64,000 nucleotides of DNA from Straminergon stramineum (GCA_963920665.1 OY987264.1:35630906-35694905); one strand, 5' to 3'. Shown: positions 25,731 to 38,965, counted from the first letter of the stretch. Numbers and translations: made by a program. The notes: a model not told the origin generated them from the letters alone.

Positions 25731-25739
25731 TTTATACCC
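25731..25739 (-). promoter_or_regulatory. TATA box of HWLK locus A
   Basis: Minus-strand GGGTATAAA, preceded by a pyrimidine-rich CTTTTTCTCTTTGG. The same arrangement occurs at copy C (45,137-45,145). Sequence conservation between A and C continues on both sides. Confidence 0.5.
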
Positions 25740-26259
25740 AGAGCCGTGTCCAAAGAGAAAAAGCTAGCACTGCCGGCCGGCTCCGGCTCCTCTTGCAAGG
25801 AACATTTTGTCTGTACAGTTTCTCAAATTGTCTGTACTCTGCATGAACAGTATATGCATTTTCGTACCAACCAATCACAAAGCGCAGCGGAGTTGCAAGG
25901 GAGCGGGTGTTTTTCAGCCGAAATTTCGCATTCTCTGATTGGTTTGTCAAACATCCATCCAGGTGCTGTGAAGGCTTGTGGCACAGTGGCAGATACTGGT
26001 ACCGTTCCAAGAAAATCGGTAGCGGCTGTCTGCTAGGGCCAGCTGGCCAGCGTGATTGAATATACTTCGATGGGGTGCCGACAGACTGGGTCCGCTCATC
26101 TTCGGCGTCCACTCTTGCTGTCCGACGTCGCTGCCCCCCATGCAAACTCTGTTTCAATCTCAATTCGAGTTTGTAAATTCAGTCAGTCCAGTGGCAGCCT
26201 TGAACCCTGCTTTCCTGTTGCTAGCGGTGTGTGTGTTAACAAGAAGACTACACTACATT

Positions 26260-27954
26260 AAAAATTGTATTGATTTAGAGTCACCTACACTAATTGATTT
26301 CAAAATGCTAATTACAAATTTATACTTTTAAGGAATAATTATTCTTACCAACTATGATTATAGAGATCTTCTTCTCTGAATAGAATTGATATCTATGTTC
26401 TTGGTAAAATGATTCATCTATCATAAAAAGTTATGGCCTTGAGAAAGTGGTTAGGATGGGTGACACTAATTACAATTTTAAATGTAGCATTGAGCAATCT
26501 GATAGAGAGCGTGGAAAGATTCATATTGTCTAATGAAAATGAAATATTGCCCTGGGAAATGGTAGTAGTAGGAAAAGGCACTTCATGGCTAGTTCATGCT
26601 TTCCAGTTCTCATCATTCTTCCTCTAAAAAAAATGCTCCTTTACATCCATCTTGTTTGAATATCAAGACCTAAAGCCTATGCAAATTGTTTGTATTCATC
26701 ACAAACTCTCTTATAAGTGTTGAAGATTAAAGAGCACCCTCAACCACTTTGCTTATTACACATGGGAAGACATCAAGGACTCAAAATAGACCAACATGTT
26801 TCCGTTTGTTGTCTAATTTCGTCATTGTAGTTTTAGGCCCAATATCGTCTAGCACACCATCTACGTCTAAATAGTTTCTAAAAAAACACTAAGTATAGTG
26901 ATATCATGACTTTAATAGGACATTACCAAAAATAATTTACACTTGCAAAAGGGTGATAATAGAAATAGGAGGTGCGTGTAAGTTGGAGATAGGATTAGTG
27001 GAGACTCCTTTTAGCTTAGGAATAGCTCATAGCATCTTGAACCTCCATAAGTGCCATTGGACACGTGAGAGAGTGATTATGGATTGTTCATAGGATGACT
27101 CTATTCAATGAATGGTTTGTAATTTCAAGGCAAACTACTTTAGAAATTTAAAAGTATTACAATTTAATTTTAAAATTATAATTTCAATTGAATTTAAATT
27201 GTCATTAGAGGAAATCTAGACCCTAAGTAGAGTCATTTGCTTGCATAGGAATGTACAATTATAGGAAAATCATTTAAAAATTTAAAATTAAGAAAAAATT
27301 GCCAAAAGTCAAATAGACCTCCATATAGGCTACATTTTCTCTAATGTGAAACAAGTGCACAACCTCTTGGAGTTGGCCCTAAGATATTCAAATTGCTAGT
27401 TTACATGGTAATAGGCTTGTCTACTTTAATCCCTACAAGGGAGAGCCCATGAGTCCATAACCTTGAAGTCAAACTTTGAAAATATCCACTTTGCATCCTT
27501 CATTTCTTTGCTAATTATGTGAAATTTTAATTTTAGTTTTGTGGAGATGGAATTACATGTTTGATTTATATCATTAGAAATTTCAGCTTTTTAGGGAAAA
27601 TTGCAAATTATCAAAAAAATTTGAAGAGAGAAATGAAGGAAGATCATGTCAAATACAACACAAGCTTAAAAGAACTGAAAATTTCAAAGTACAAGTAAAT
27701 TATCCTACAGAACATTGTGATGTAAAGATAATATTTGTGTCACTATGTTTACAAAGGTGGTTATAGATGCTCACCTTCAACCTTCAATAAAATGCTTCTT
27801 TTTTGAAGTTTTTCAAAAATTCCAAGCAGAGTAGAAACCCAGATTTAGAAGCTTCATTTTGTTAAATTTGCTAAGAGAAAATGAAATCATTTCGAATGTC
27901 AAAATCAAGTTTTAAGGGATAAAAAAGCTCAAAGTAGGTATAGTGGAACTGCCC
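26260..27954. other. AT-rich spacer of the duplication unit
   Basis: Homologous to 45,940-47,520, with scattered indels and no conserved open frame. It separates the HWLK promoter from the panB 5' region. Nothing recognised. Confidence 0.5.
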
Positions 27955-28949
27955 ATGACCAACCACTTAAGGAATCTGTGCATGGTCCGGAGTTGTAGAA
28001 GGCAATTTTAATTTACAAACCGGTGGATAGATAGAAATCATGGGTATTGCCAAAGTTTCGTAATTTTATTCCTTAAATTCAAATTGTTGTGAATTTTAGA
28101 AGCCAAAAGTTGGCCTGCTCCCATCCCCAATATATAGATCCTTCCATCACTGCTCATCTAGAGACTAATTGGGCTCTCAAATCGAAGCATATCTGTCATT
28201 ACAGTAATGGCTACAAGGTAGTTGGAAACTGAAAATTTAATGATTATCTGTCAGTCCTCTCTATTGAATTTCCGATTGCCTATATATTGACCATGGGTTA
28301 TGGCTGGTAATGGGCGGTTCTACCATATACCAAATTTTCCGATAAGTGAACTTGCTGCACGCATCCCTAATGCAAACTTGCAAACTCAGCAAGCCCGAGG
28401 TTGGACATGGTCCACATGTGGTAGCAAAATCTCCGCATTCAATGATCGCAATGGTCTAGTCAGAGAACAATTCCTACAGTAGTCAATTTTGTAGTTTCCT
28501 GGATTGTCAATTTGAAGGAGAACGTTCGTGGAGGTTTGCATTTGTCGGGTTTTTTCACTACCGTAATGGATGAAGGTGTTTGTGAAGAACTGCGCATGGT
28601 GGAGGCTGTTAAGTGATGCGGGTTTCAAAGCGGAGGCCGTTGGGATTTGGTGTCAAAGGTGATTTGCGACTGATGGATTGTTGTTTCCTATTTTTGGTAA
28701 CTGGAGTGAGACTCGGAAGAGCAATTGAAGATTTTGATTATCGAAAATTTGAGCTAGTAAGTTAGGGTTGAGTTTCTGCGCTATGAATTCGAGGGGATGA
28801 TTAGTGGTGCTTCTTAGCAAGCTTCGATCGTCAGGCGCTTTTAGATTTTAGAAGCACCATTCGGTAGACTGTCGTGATCGTAGAGGATTCAGGGTTTAAG
28901 GATTCAGGGTTTAATAAGGTCACCTTGTGTATGTGAGCGACTCTTTCTG

Positions 28950-30793
28950 AAAAATTTCCTTAGAATTTGCAGGTATTGAAAAATCGCCGTGTTTTCAACC
29001 TTCGGGATCACAGCGTAAGCGACGATGTGGAAAATTCGAGGAATTTGAGGACTGTTTGCAACAATGTGGCGAGATTTGTACAGGGAGCTCGTTCCATGAG
29101 CAACTTACCTGAGAGCGCAGTGTATGGGGGTCCGCAATCGAAGTCGCCTTGGAAGCGCGTGACCTTGCGGCATCTTGAGGCCAAGTATCAGAAGAATCAT
29201 CCTATCACGATGGTCACTGCGTATGACTACCCTTCAGGTTCGACCACCAAACTCTTCTGTGATGCTCGGTATACATAGGTCCTAGGTGATGTGACAAATG
29301 GTTGCACTCCAAATTTCCAATGGAGATTTCGTGCTCAATTCTGAACCTGTTAATTTGAGTAATACCTTGCTGGAAAGGTACTGGCAATGCAGCTATCATA
29401 ATTCTCTTAGCGCAAAGTAATGAGATCACGTGAAGCATTGAAGATGTGCATCGATAATGACAAAGAGGAGTCAACAAGCCGTTGTTTTTGTGATATTTCT
29501 TGCTCATTTCTGTGTCAAATCGTGCAATTGACAGCTAGTTGGTAAGCTGTGAACATTGTGCTTCTGACAAAGGATTAGCTGTTTTCAGTATTGCGATTGC
29601 AGCAATGGGTTGACGATTGTTGCCGAGGGTTTCTAGTTTATATCAGCAAGGCTTTTATGCCCGCTGTTTCGGTTCATTCCGATCCTCTGAAATTTTGGAA
29701 CGGGGTGTGTTATTGGCAGGAGTGCATGTGGATCGAGCGGGAATCGATCTAATACTAGTGGGGGATTCTATGGGCATGGTGGTGCATGGACACGATACCA
29801 CGCTCCCCGTCACCATGGACGACATGCTGTTGCATTGCAAGGCTGTGGCGAGGGGTGCAAATCGGTCACTTTTAATTGGAGATTTACCGTTTGGAAGCTA
29901 CGAGCAGAGCACGCAGCAGGTGTGTATAGGAAACAAATCCGATCTGTATTCACATCACAAAAGTCCAGTTCATGGGTTAACACTGAAATTACTTTGTAAT
30001 AGTGTCATTTTAGCATTTTTCTAGTATCCTTTCAGAGTGTTTAAATATAAAATCTGGAACAGGATTATAGAGACATTAAACAATCATTGAAATAATTCTA
30101 AACTAGTTTCAGTTTAGTATGAATGCACGGAGTAATGGAAGCGATACTGAGACAATTGGGGAGGGAGTTTTGTGATGGAGAATGTTGGAGTTATAGTTGT
30201 TTTCAGCAGTGAGTGGTGCGGTGGCACCCAGCAGGTGCTTACAGGAAACAAATCAAATGTTACAACCAAAATGTGGTCCAGTTTTCTACTGACATCACGA
30301 AAGTCCTGTCCTACCCAGTATCCCCTTACTGCTGCTTGGATTGATTCATGGTTTAATACTCAATTGACTTAGTTTTAGTGGTAATTTTATCATTTTTATG
30401 GTATCCTTTCAGTGTGTTAAAGATCAAAATTTGAAAAAAGCATTAAAGAGACATTAAACATTGAATCATTGGATGGACACTAAACTAGTTTCAGTTTAGT
30501 ATGAATACATGGAGACACTGAAAATAATTGATGAGACACAAACAATTGGAAAGGGATTTTTGTGATGGGGAATGTTGGAGTTCTATGTGTTGTTAGCATT
30601 CGTTGGTGTGGTGACAATGACCGAACGAGCAAGGTTGGGTAAGGTAGGCGGTGGCCAGTGCAACGCGGCTCCTCAAGGAAGGCGGCATGGACGCCGTGAA
30701 GATGGAGGGCGGGGGAGGCTCTCGCGTGCAAGCAGCCAAAGCCATTGCTGAAGCTGGCATCGCCGTCATGGGTCACGTGGGCCTCACGCCGCA
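28950..30793 (+). pseudogene. panB: panB (KPHMT) copy A, 3'-truncated pseudogene
   Basis: Matches the intact copy at 48.1-51.5 kb. Exon 1 ends 29,237, exon 2 is 29,720-29,919 and exon 3 starts 30,648, but homology stops at 30,793 in the middle of VGLTPQ, so exons 4-6 are gone. The start codon (29,025) is followed by a one-base loss in an A run (ATGTGGAAAATTCG against ATGTGGAAAAATTCG), giving a stop after seven codons. Exon 2 is otherwise open, but the conserved Pro of the intact copy's NRPLLIGD is Ser here. It cannot make a working enzyme. Introns are retained, so it arose by DNA duplication rather than retroposition. Confidence 0.85.
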
Positions 30794-32768
30794 TTGTGCT
30801 GGATGACTTGAAAACAAACCTTGAGAAAAAAAATTAGCAATGAGAGAGCAAATGCACTATAGAGAAGGTAGATTGAGATTGGTTAGTGGAGAGAGCTTGA
30901 GAGAGTCAGTTACCGTTGAACATGTGGATTGATGTGAAGTTTTGCACCATTTTCATATTTCGACAATCTCAAAAGATATCTTATGAGCTTTTTAGAAATC
31001 CTACATATCTTCTAGAACTTGTAGATTGAAGTGGATGAATATTGTCAATGTCAGAGTTGCCATGGGAAAAATATTATGAGGATGGAATGTGTGATAGCTC
31101 TCGTTAGGAGCTCCATTAGCAAAAATGCATTGGTCATTGAATTACATTGTACACTTAACTCCTATGATGTGTCAGAGAAAATAGGATTTGTGGAATACCA
31201 GGTTCATGAAATATTATAATCTCAAAATTCGCACGGTGGATTCTCTTATAAATTGCAAATTCATACTCATCAGTAAGTTGGCTTCAAACTTCATCAGTAA
31301 AAACTTCAATAACTAAGTAGTTGTCAAATTATTTTGGATTTTCTAGATCCAAAAAAAAGTTCCTCACTAATGTGGTTCTCTTTGTGATGCTCAGAGGTTC
31401 GGGTCTATTAGAAGTTTGTTCATTGACTAAACAAGGAATCTAAGGCATATTTTTGATGTATTCTATAATGATTTTGAAAACAAGAACACCACCATGAGGA
31501 TGGACAAGTACAATCATAGCAATTGTTGCCTAGAAAATCAAAAGATAGTGAAATTAAATAGAGAGGCTCCACTGCAAAATTGCACTAGCATGACAAAGAT
31601 AAAATCAAAGACAATTAATTTTGTAGACTTAAATGGAACAAGTGACATGTCAACAACAGAGACAACAAAAAACTAGAACACACTTACAAAACTCACACTT
31701 ATTCTACAATGAAATACAAAATAAAAGCTCACAAGAAAAAGGAGACGCTCTTAATACAATAATCTTTGTTTACCTTTTCTTTGTCAATGGCTCATTTTAT
31801 GAATTTTGATAGTTTTGAAGTTTTATGATTTTGATAAATCAGTTGAATGTTTTGAATTGGTTCAAGATTTTGTGAGTTTGACCAAATATATGTGTTGGCT
31901 ATTTGTGTCTTGAATACACTAGATTGTGATTCAATTGGAACAAATCTTGGTATTTTAAAAACAATGCAAATTTCTTCAAAAGATTTCATTCAACTCTTAA
32001 AGTACTATAATGTTCATAATAACCAAATGCTATAGAGTTTGATGAATTTGATATAATGTTTGATATATAATGCTATAGATTTTTTGATGGTATAATACTT
32101 TACTTTGAATCAAATGAGTTTGCAAATCTCCTAGGTTTCGAATGATAGAGACTTGGAAATAGATTAGCACTTACTCTACTATGGAAGTACACTCTTTGAT
32201 TTCATTGTAGATGAAAGGTAAATGAGAATTAGCCTATGATTTTTATGTTGTACATGATATTGGTAATGTTTGTTGATGTGGTCATGGAGAATTAAACATA
32301 ACCATTTCTAGCTCCAACCTCATCAAATCTTTGTAACCTGCTAAGTTTCATGTTATCTTAGAATTATAGCAAGTTGGTCTAGTACTTGAAGGATTCAAAA
32401 AATTGTGAGGCAACCTAATCGATTTGCCTGAACTCATTTTAGGTGAAATGGGCGTCTAGTGTTGGAGAGATCAACCTCTCAATTTCTCTTGTGATGTAAG
32501 ACCTCCCTTACTATTTGATAAATGGTTGTGAACGCATTAGCTGGTACTTGACTTCTACATGCCAACAATTTTGCTTCGGACCATGATATATTGATGCAGA
32601 GTTTGATGAATTTGGTACACTGTCATGTTCATAATAACTGAATGCTACAGAAGTTGATGGATTTGATATATGATAACCGACTGCTAAAGAGTTTGAGTGT
32701 CAAAAGTTGATGTAATTCTAACTCCACAAATACTCGCTTTCTTACTACTCACATGAACCTTTATGTTT
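30794..32768. other. AT-rich sequence between broken panB and broken ATG4
   Basis: No gene recognised. A phrase of about 90 bp (TTCATAATAAC..AATGCTA.AGA followed by TTGATG.ATTTGATATA) occurs at about 32,010-32,095 and again at about 32,625-32,690. It is foreign relative to unit C, which continues panB at the corresponding point, so it was either inserted or joined by the deletion that truncated panB. Confidence 0.4.
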
Positions 32769-32789
32769 GCTTATTGCAGGTAAGGTAAC

Positions 32790-34800
32790 GAAGATCAAAT
32801 GCGAAGCCCTCTTCGATGAGCTTCTGTTGCTCAGCCCTCTTCGCAAGAGTATCTGCAAATCTTGCAAAGCTTTGGTGGCTTGGCTGCTGCAACAAATCGA
32901 TAAGAACCATTGAAGAGGAATACCCAAGCTGGGGCTCATGCCCTTATCTTCTTAAAAACAACAAAGATAAAAGAAAAAGAGGAGATATAACCGCTGGTAA
33001 AACAAAGGTCACATGTTACAGCGTGCCCGAACCCCGACAGCACCGCGATCATTGTGGACACCAATTCGTAGAATAAAAAAGAAAAACAAACCTTTCCGGT
33101 AACTGATCCAGATTCGGGAACTGAAATCAAGGAGAAACTCTTCAAAGCTCGAGCCGATACAGCTTCATTGCTGGAATCAGCAAACACCCTGTAGCATAAT
33201 CCCCAAACCCAAATCTCACTACCCGACGAAGCGTTCGCTGCTGTGTACCATCTGTGCCCCAGCAGCCACTCCTGCAGACGCCGCATAGAGCCGCAACTCA
33301 CCACTCTCCTTACCACCTCCAGCGTCCCTGCTTGAAGTACCAGCTCAATAATGGAATAAAACAACCACCGAACCTCCTCTGTATCACTTTCTGCACTAGG
33401 CGACTCTCAATATCGTGTCTGCAGTTCGATCAATCCACCAAGTCAAGCACCCTGTCACTGCTCGAGTAAACCTCTTATAACACCTCCTCTCTCAAGATGC
33501 ACTCTCTTCCACCGAGGGTTAACGTCTTGGCACGACCTCCTCGCCGAAACTAGAATTTGGATTCTTCCTGTGACAAAACATGCACGAAAAAAACCAAAAC
33601 TTCAACCCATGGCTTTTCCCACATACTCGTGCATGCTCAGGGAATCATTACATCATTAAAACCCTAACTCTGCCATTTCAAGAAAAACGGAGCCAGAAAT
33701 ATCCAGATATTGAAGATTTTTGCCTGTTCAGTCACAGAAAAGTTACAGTTGCTCTACGATAAGCGCAGGACGCAAATCCTCGGTGGGAGGAAACGTCTAA
33801 TTACCTCCGCCTTTCGAAAATCGGCCAGCAAACAATACAGGATTAATAGTACTACTTGAGCGCAGGGCATGGTCCAAGGCCGCAGCATTTCACATAGAGC
33901 TCGAGAAGACCAGAGGAAACTACAATCCTTCCTACAAAGTAAAGCAGTTGATTCAGGCTGAAATGCAATAACAAGGTTACGAATCGAAACTAGCAACGAA
34001 ACCACACAACGAATTGCTCACCCCAGCGTCGTCCTCCGATTTCTTAGGGTTCCCGGATGCACTTCGACGTGTGAAACTTAGTTGTCAGATCAGATCTCTA
34101 CACAATATGAGAGATTCTGGGTTTGGTAGGGAATCTGCAATTCCAGAGTGGATAACTGGAGAGTGTTGAACGTTAGAAGAGGCAAGATTTTCTTTACCCC
34201 TTTTTTTTGACAGGCATGAATCCAAGACATAGATGGAGGGACACAGTCTTGGTGAATTTTGCATAATATTTCGCTACAGATACTGAAGTTTCTTGCAGTT
34301 CACGACAAGACTTCACTAAAGTCTGGCATAGTAATCAGAATTTCGTCCTTCAAACTCCTACAAGCCTAAAAATTTGTCAAAACCTGGGGAATTTTAGCAC
34401 CACAAAAAGGAACAATTGAGTGAGAGTGCGGCCTGCAAACCTTGAGAATGCCCAGATTGGAACATACATATCCCTCAGTAAATCATAGAGCCAGGATCAC
34501 CTACACGAGTCGAGAGATGGTCATCATAGACGTTCTCCATCACGGCAAGAAGACGCATCAGCTATCGCAAAAGTGACAAAAACGGTCTTATTTAGCCTAT
34601 GTAGGCTTCGCAGTGATGGAGGATTGCAAAATTTCGGATCGATTAACAAGACAACCCGAGGCATCGCAGCAAGGCAGCCCTCTGTGCGTTGCCTACATTG
34701 GCTAAAATAACCGATTTAGCCACAGAATGTCATCCGCACGACCCACAAACGCAAAGCGCAATTGAACGGCCATTCGCTACACAGTGCAGATACTCGACGC
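32790..34800 (-). pseudogene. ATG4: ATG4 copy 2, rearranged and frameshifted
   Basis: Three displaced pieces of the 8.5-10.7 kb ATG4 copy are present. (1) 33,100-33,360 minus: the N-terminal exon (SGSEIWVWGLCYRV) has a frameshift around the AVSARAL stretch and an altered segment before the Trp-rich part. (2) 32,800-32,880: the start of the EYLQILQSFGD exon, inverted relative to piece 1. (3) 34,045-34,800: the C-terminal and downstream block, now upstream of the N-terminal exon. The exons with the catalytic Cys and with LDPH are missing. This is clearly nonfunctional. Confidence 0.75.
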
Positions 34801-34849
34801 CCTGTCAAAACGAAATTCAGTGAAGCTTTCACAGGTATTGTATATGCTA

Positions 34850-35575
34850 CAACCTGCGCTTAGGGTTCCTCCATGCTTTCCATACCCGGACATTCCATAC
34901 CCGGACCTAGTACCTACCTTGCCCCGCCGAGAACCAAGCCACGCTATTCTCACTCCAAACTCTATCAACACAGTGGTAGGCAGGCAGCAGTAAGGCAAGG
35001 CCAGTGCAACAACGAGGACGAAGACGAAGGAGGCCGGCCAAAACTACACCCCAAGATAGGAGAAGTCTAAAGTAACTAAGCCCGAAGAATGGTTCGCTCC
35101 GGCGGCGAGGAGAGCTTAAAATCAGGGCGGCAGCAGGGACACGACGACTGCAAGGGCCAGCAGGCACGGGACGCGGTGTGAGGGTGGAAGAAGGCCACGA
35201 AAGATCACGGGAGACCACGGAAAGGGAAGGTGAGTACCGAAGGCTCCAACGTGAGCCCACGTTGGCCACCCCACTGCAACCCAACTAGCTGAGCTGTGGT
35301 CGGCGCAAGCGACAAGGCGGAGTGCGGGAAGGATAGGTCAGGCTACGTTAAGAAAAGGGCGAGACTTCAACTACCCCCGCTCGATGTAAAGGGAGGGCCT
35401 GCTTGGCAGTCGCAGTGGGGCCCTTCCCAGCCTGCCTTGCTCGACTCCGTCCCTGGCTCCCGGCCCACGAGATCCGGAGTGGGATCCCGGCCCGGCCATA
35501 TGTACAGTAGCTGCCTCCCGTCCCACTCCAGATCGCCGTCTTCCACTTCAGCTAACCCTGAGGTGTAGATTGGCG
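34850..35575. other. GC-rich island, unidentified
   Basis: Strongly GC-rich relative to the window, with several overlapping open frames on both strands. None shows a motif I recognise, and codon-level conservation cannot be judged because there is no second copy. It contains ACGTGAGCCCACGT (G-box-like core, 35,250 area). It may be a promoter/CpG-rich remnant or captured coding DNA. Confidence 0.35.
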
Positions 35576-36572
35576 CTCCAGATCACCGTCTCTAGGTGGC
35601 ATTTTTGAACGCTCTTCGTTGTGTCATTTGCGTACTATTGATGTATAAACTTTCGTCCCTTCCAGAATGGTAAGGTCAAGATGATCACTTCTATTGGAAA
35701 ACTCCCTTTTCACAGCTCTCACAGGCAAATCCTGACTTTGTAATTGCAGCATTGCTCACCCAAATTGAGTCAGCATGAGAACATTCTTCACAACATTTTT
35801 TCTCTTCCGGAAATAATCCAAACCCCAAATATTGTGAACACAAATTTGACAAGACTTACTCAGTCGAGCTTGTAGGACCTGTTCTGCTAAGAGGTTTGAA
35901 GCAAATTGGGCAGCACGTATAGAGGCTACTCGCTGAGGTGTTTTGTTCGGTATGGAGTATTTTTATGTGGCCCCTGAAAAAAGGTGGAGGAAGAAGTATC
36001 AGCCTCTAAACCTTGAACTTTATAACATAAAATTCAAAATTGCCAAACCAAACAAACAAACCTCTTAAACCCCAAAAGCAAAGTTTGAGATGCAGAGTCT
36101 CGAGCACAGTCCTCTTGAAGATGATGTTTGTCATGTAGGAGATTTAGGAAATGTCATCGTTGGTGAAGATGATAAGAATGAAGATTATTATTTGTAGATC
36201 GAGATTAGTGGTTATTATAGATATGATTGTGGTTGTGATCTTCTCATTCCTCATCAAAAGTAATGGTAGGACTTCAGAAGTTGTTACATGCATTCCAATC
36301 CTATTCTCATGGTTGTTGTCTCTTCATCACGTAGTAGAAGGGACCGTACTGATTGTCACTTTTTGTCAATAGCAAGTTTAGGAGTGAATCTTATTCGGTT
36401 TTTTGGAACATTGATAGCAAGTGTTTTGCTAAAGTTTCCTTGAAAGATGTCTAGGTACTAGTTTTGCAACTCTACACTTATGAAAATGTTAACTTTGGCC
36501 AATTAGTATCATTTACTTATTTTACAATTTAATTTTGTATCTAAATCAAATTGGAAGATCACTTTTGTGTAG
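35576..36572. other. Intergenic, nothing recognised
   Basis: AT-rich sequence leading into the SOD-like exon relic. Confidence 0.35.
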
Positions 36573-36677
36573 ATTCCTTTGAGCAGCGTCGACTCCATCA
36601 TCGGTCGTACAGTGGTGGTCCATGGCGACCTTAATGCAGAAGTCAAACCTGAAATTGAGCTCTTTCCAATGTATTAG
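36573..36677 (+). pseudogene. Cu/Zn superoxide dismutase exon fossil
   Basis: After an acceptor-like TTTTGTGTAG the frame reads IPLSSVDSIIGRTVVVHGDL. That matches the plant Cu/Zn-SOD segment IPL(S/T)GPNSI(I/V)GRAVVVHAD, which lies just before a zinc/metal-loop region. Similarity then stops and the frame ends at 36,677. No other SOD exon was found nearby. SOD disproportionates superoxide; this fragment cannot. Confidence 0.5.
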
Positions 36678-36679
36678 CT

Positions 36680-37080
36680 TATATGTTGCTGCTTGTTTTA
36701 GAATATAGGATAAAGGGATGGGAGGATGGGAACTCGAGGCTAGGGTTGACCCATTCTAGATTTCGTGGGCCGGTGTCGAGTAGAGAGGCTTTGCTTTAAA
36801 AAAACATAAGGCTTCTAGTTGCAACTACGTGTGGCCAAAATAATGGAAGATCCCGTAGTCATATAAAATCACAAACATAATAATAAACCTCCAGATGATG
36901 CTATATGAACCAAAATACTATTACATCTCCATATACCCCTCAAAAGATGTCATGGAGTCTCAATATACATTATATGTGATAAAAGATAGTAGAAAAAGTC
37001 ATATCCTCCATAAACTTCCTTTGAAAAAGTGTTTGATAAAAGATTGGGCACCACAAATGCTCTACAACTCCAACCTAAGA
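36680..37080. other. AT-rich intergenic
   Basis: Nothing recognised. Confidence 0.35.
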
Positions 37081-37084
37081 GTGT

Positions 37085-37690
37085 GATATGTCCCTAAAAA
37101 GTTAACAAAAAGTTATACAACCTATCCAAAATTCACTCAAAACTAAATTACTGTTCAACTTTTATGATAGGTCAAAGTTCACCATTCCCAACTCAAAGGC
37201 AGTTCACCTATACTTCACTCACAAACGTATAAGTTTGACATACTAACTCCAAACCAAAACAATAAAACCATTTTGGAAAGCTAACATAAGTATTTATAAC
37301 CTCCCCAAGTTTCACTCAAATTTATAATATTGTCCCACTTTCATATCCTTTCAAAGTTCACTTTTTTGAAAACCGAAAGTAACTCTTCATCCTTTCACTC
37401 TCAAGCCCATAACTTTCACATAGTAACTCCAAATCAAGCAAATAAATTCATTTTGTAAAGTTAACATAAGTATTTACAAGCTCTTCAAGTTTCACTCAAA
37501 ACTAAGGTATTGTCCATCTTTCATAGTCTACCAAAGCTCATTCTCTTAAAAGTTTGAGGTAGCTCCACAACACTTCATAACTTACACATATTAACTTCAA
37601 ACTTAATGAGTGATAGTTTTTTGGAAACACAAAAATAAAATACGCAAGCTTTCAAAATTTCATTACCAAAACCTCCATGTACAAAGTGCA
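37085..37690. repeat. Tandem repeat, about 180 bp, 3-4 units
   Basis: The phrase series TAACATAAGTATTTA, CAAGTTTCACTCAAA, TATTGTCC.(A/C)CTTTCATA, CAAAG.TCAC and TA(A/C)TAACTCCAAA recurs at about 37,110, 37,285, 37,465 and (partial) 37,640. Unit length is nucleosome-like and identity moderate. Confidence 0.75.
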
Positions 37691-38965
37691 ATGTCTTCCC
37701 AAAGTGACGGCTCTCCTAAGCAAACAAGGAACAAAGTTATTTGGGGGTTATTAAAAATTTCATATGGACATGGGCTAAATTTTATGTCATTTTCAAACTT
37801 CCCCCAAAAGTTGTTTGAATTGTGCCCAAAATTGATGTTTTAGTAAAACTTGAAAAAATTCTTAGGATATTATCTTTCTTTAAAAGACATTAAATCATCC
37901 ATTTCAAATGGGCCCATGCTAATATGGCATGACATCACATTTACCTCACTTTTCTTCAAAAGTCATTCAAGGTTTGTGTTTTGATTTGGAAAGACAATTC
38001 TTTATATACATTTTAGGTGTTAGGAAGGAAAACAAACAATGTGGGATATATGGATTACTTCATAGTTTAAAAGAAGACCTTAGAACCCTAACCCATCACT
38101 CTAAACCCTAAAAATGTCGCTTTAGAAAGGACGTGGATGGTCATCTTCTTCCTCACTTCCGTCGGGATCGTAGTCCTGTAAGGTTGTGGTCCTGCAAAGT
38201 TGAGGTCTTGCGGGGTCGTGGTCCTACAACCCGTGCCCTCGACCAGGTCTAATGATTCAGGTTTGGAACTGTGTCAAGCTAGATCAATTGGGCCCACTTT
38301 TGAGGGCATGATTTAACGTCTTGTTTTGCGTAGCAGTTTTGAAAAACAGGCAATCAAGGGAGGCAACCCCTTTTCCATCACCCCCCCCATTTTTGCCAAA
38401 TAGACTACAACTCTTCTTGATCAAGTAGTTAGGAGTGGTGATTAACTGTGGCATAGTTCCAAATGTAGTTGTGGCACATTATGATTGGCTACAGGACTGT
38501 CAATATTGCAACCAACCATTGGTCGATTTTGCAACCAGCCTTTGGTTGGAAATACAGAAATCTATATAACCAATATGGGTTGAACAGAATCTTGAGCTAA
38601 AAAATTCATAATAATTATATTGTGATAAATAAAATTATAAAAAAATATGGAATCCTTCCCAACTCTATTTCTATACACAAGAAAATTTCCCCACTTGAGA
38701 ATCCCAAGCTCCATATATGCGTAATTGCTTAAGTGGTTGCAAATGGGTCGTATGCCTTAATAGTGAGAGCAAAAAGCTGCTGCAGTAGAATGAGATGATT
38801 ACACGTGGCCTTGACAAAAGAGCATGAGGTGGGGTCATAGGTTGGAACTTGGAAGTGGCCTTACAGCGACGATGGGAGGGTGGGACTGCTACCGTCACCG
38901 CACAAGGGCCCTCCCAAACTTGTATGGCGCGTCAGTTTGCGAGAGGCACGGTGGCTATGCTCTAA
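37691..38965. other. AT-rich intergenic with a short 16-17 bp tandem
   Basis: 38,165-38,230 holds four imperfect units of TCGTGGTCCTGCAA. Otherwise no gene or bounded element was recognised. Confidence 0.4.

Larger units (their letters stand above)
23787..30793. repeat. Segmental duplication, unit A (partner 43,472-50,167)
   Basis: Unit A carries, in order, an HWLK-motif locus (minus), an AT-rich spacer and a panB copy (plus). Unit C at 43,472-50,167 has the same content in the same order and orientation. Unit A has an extra block at about 27,940-28,430 (the repeat shared with 11,510-12,360). Unit C has two inserted elements (45,782-45,937 and 49,072-49,346). The right break cuts panB inside exon 3. 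Confidence 0.85.
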
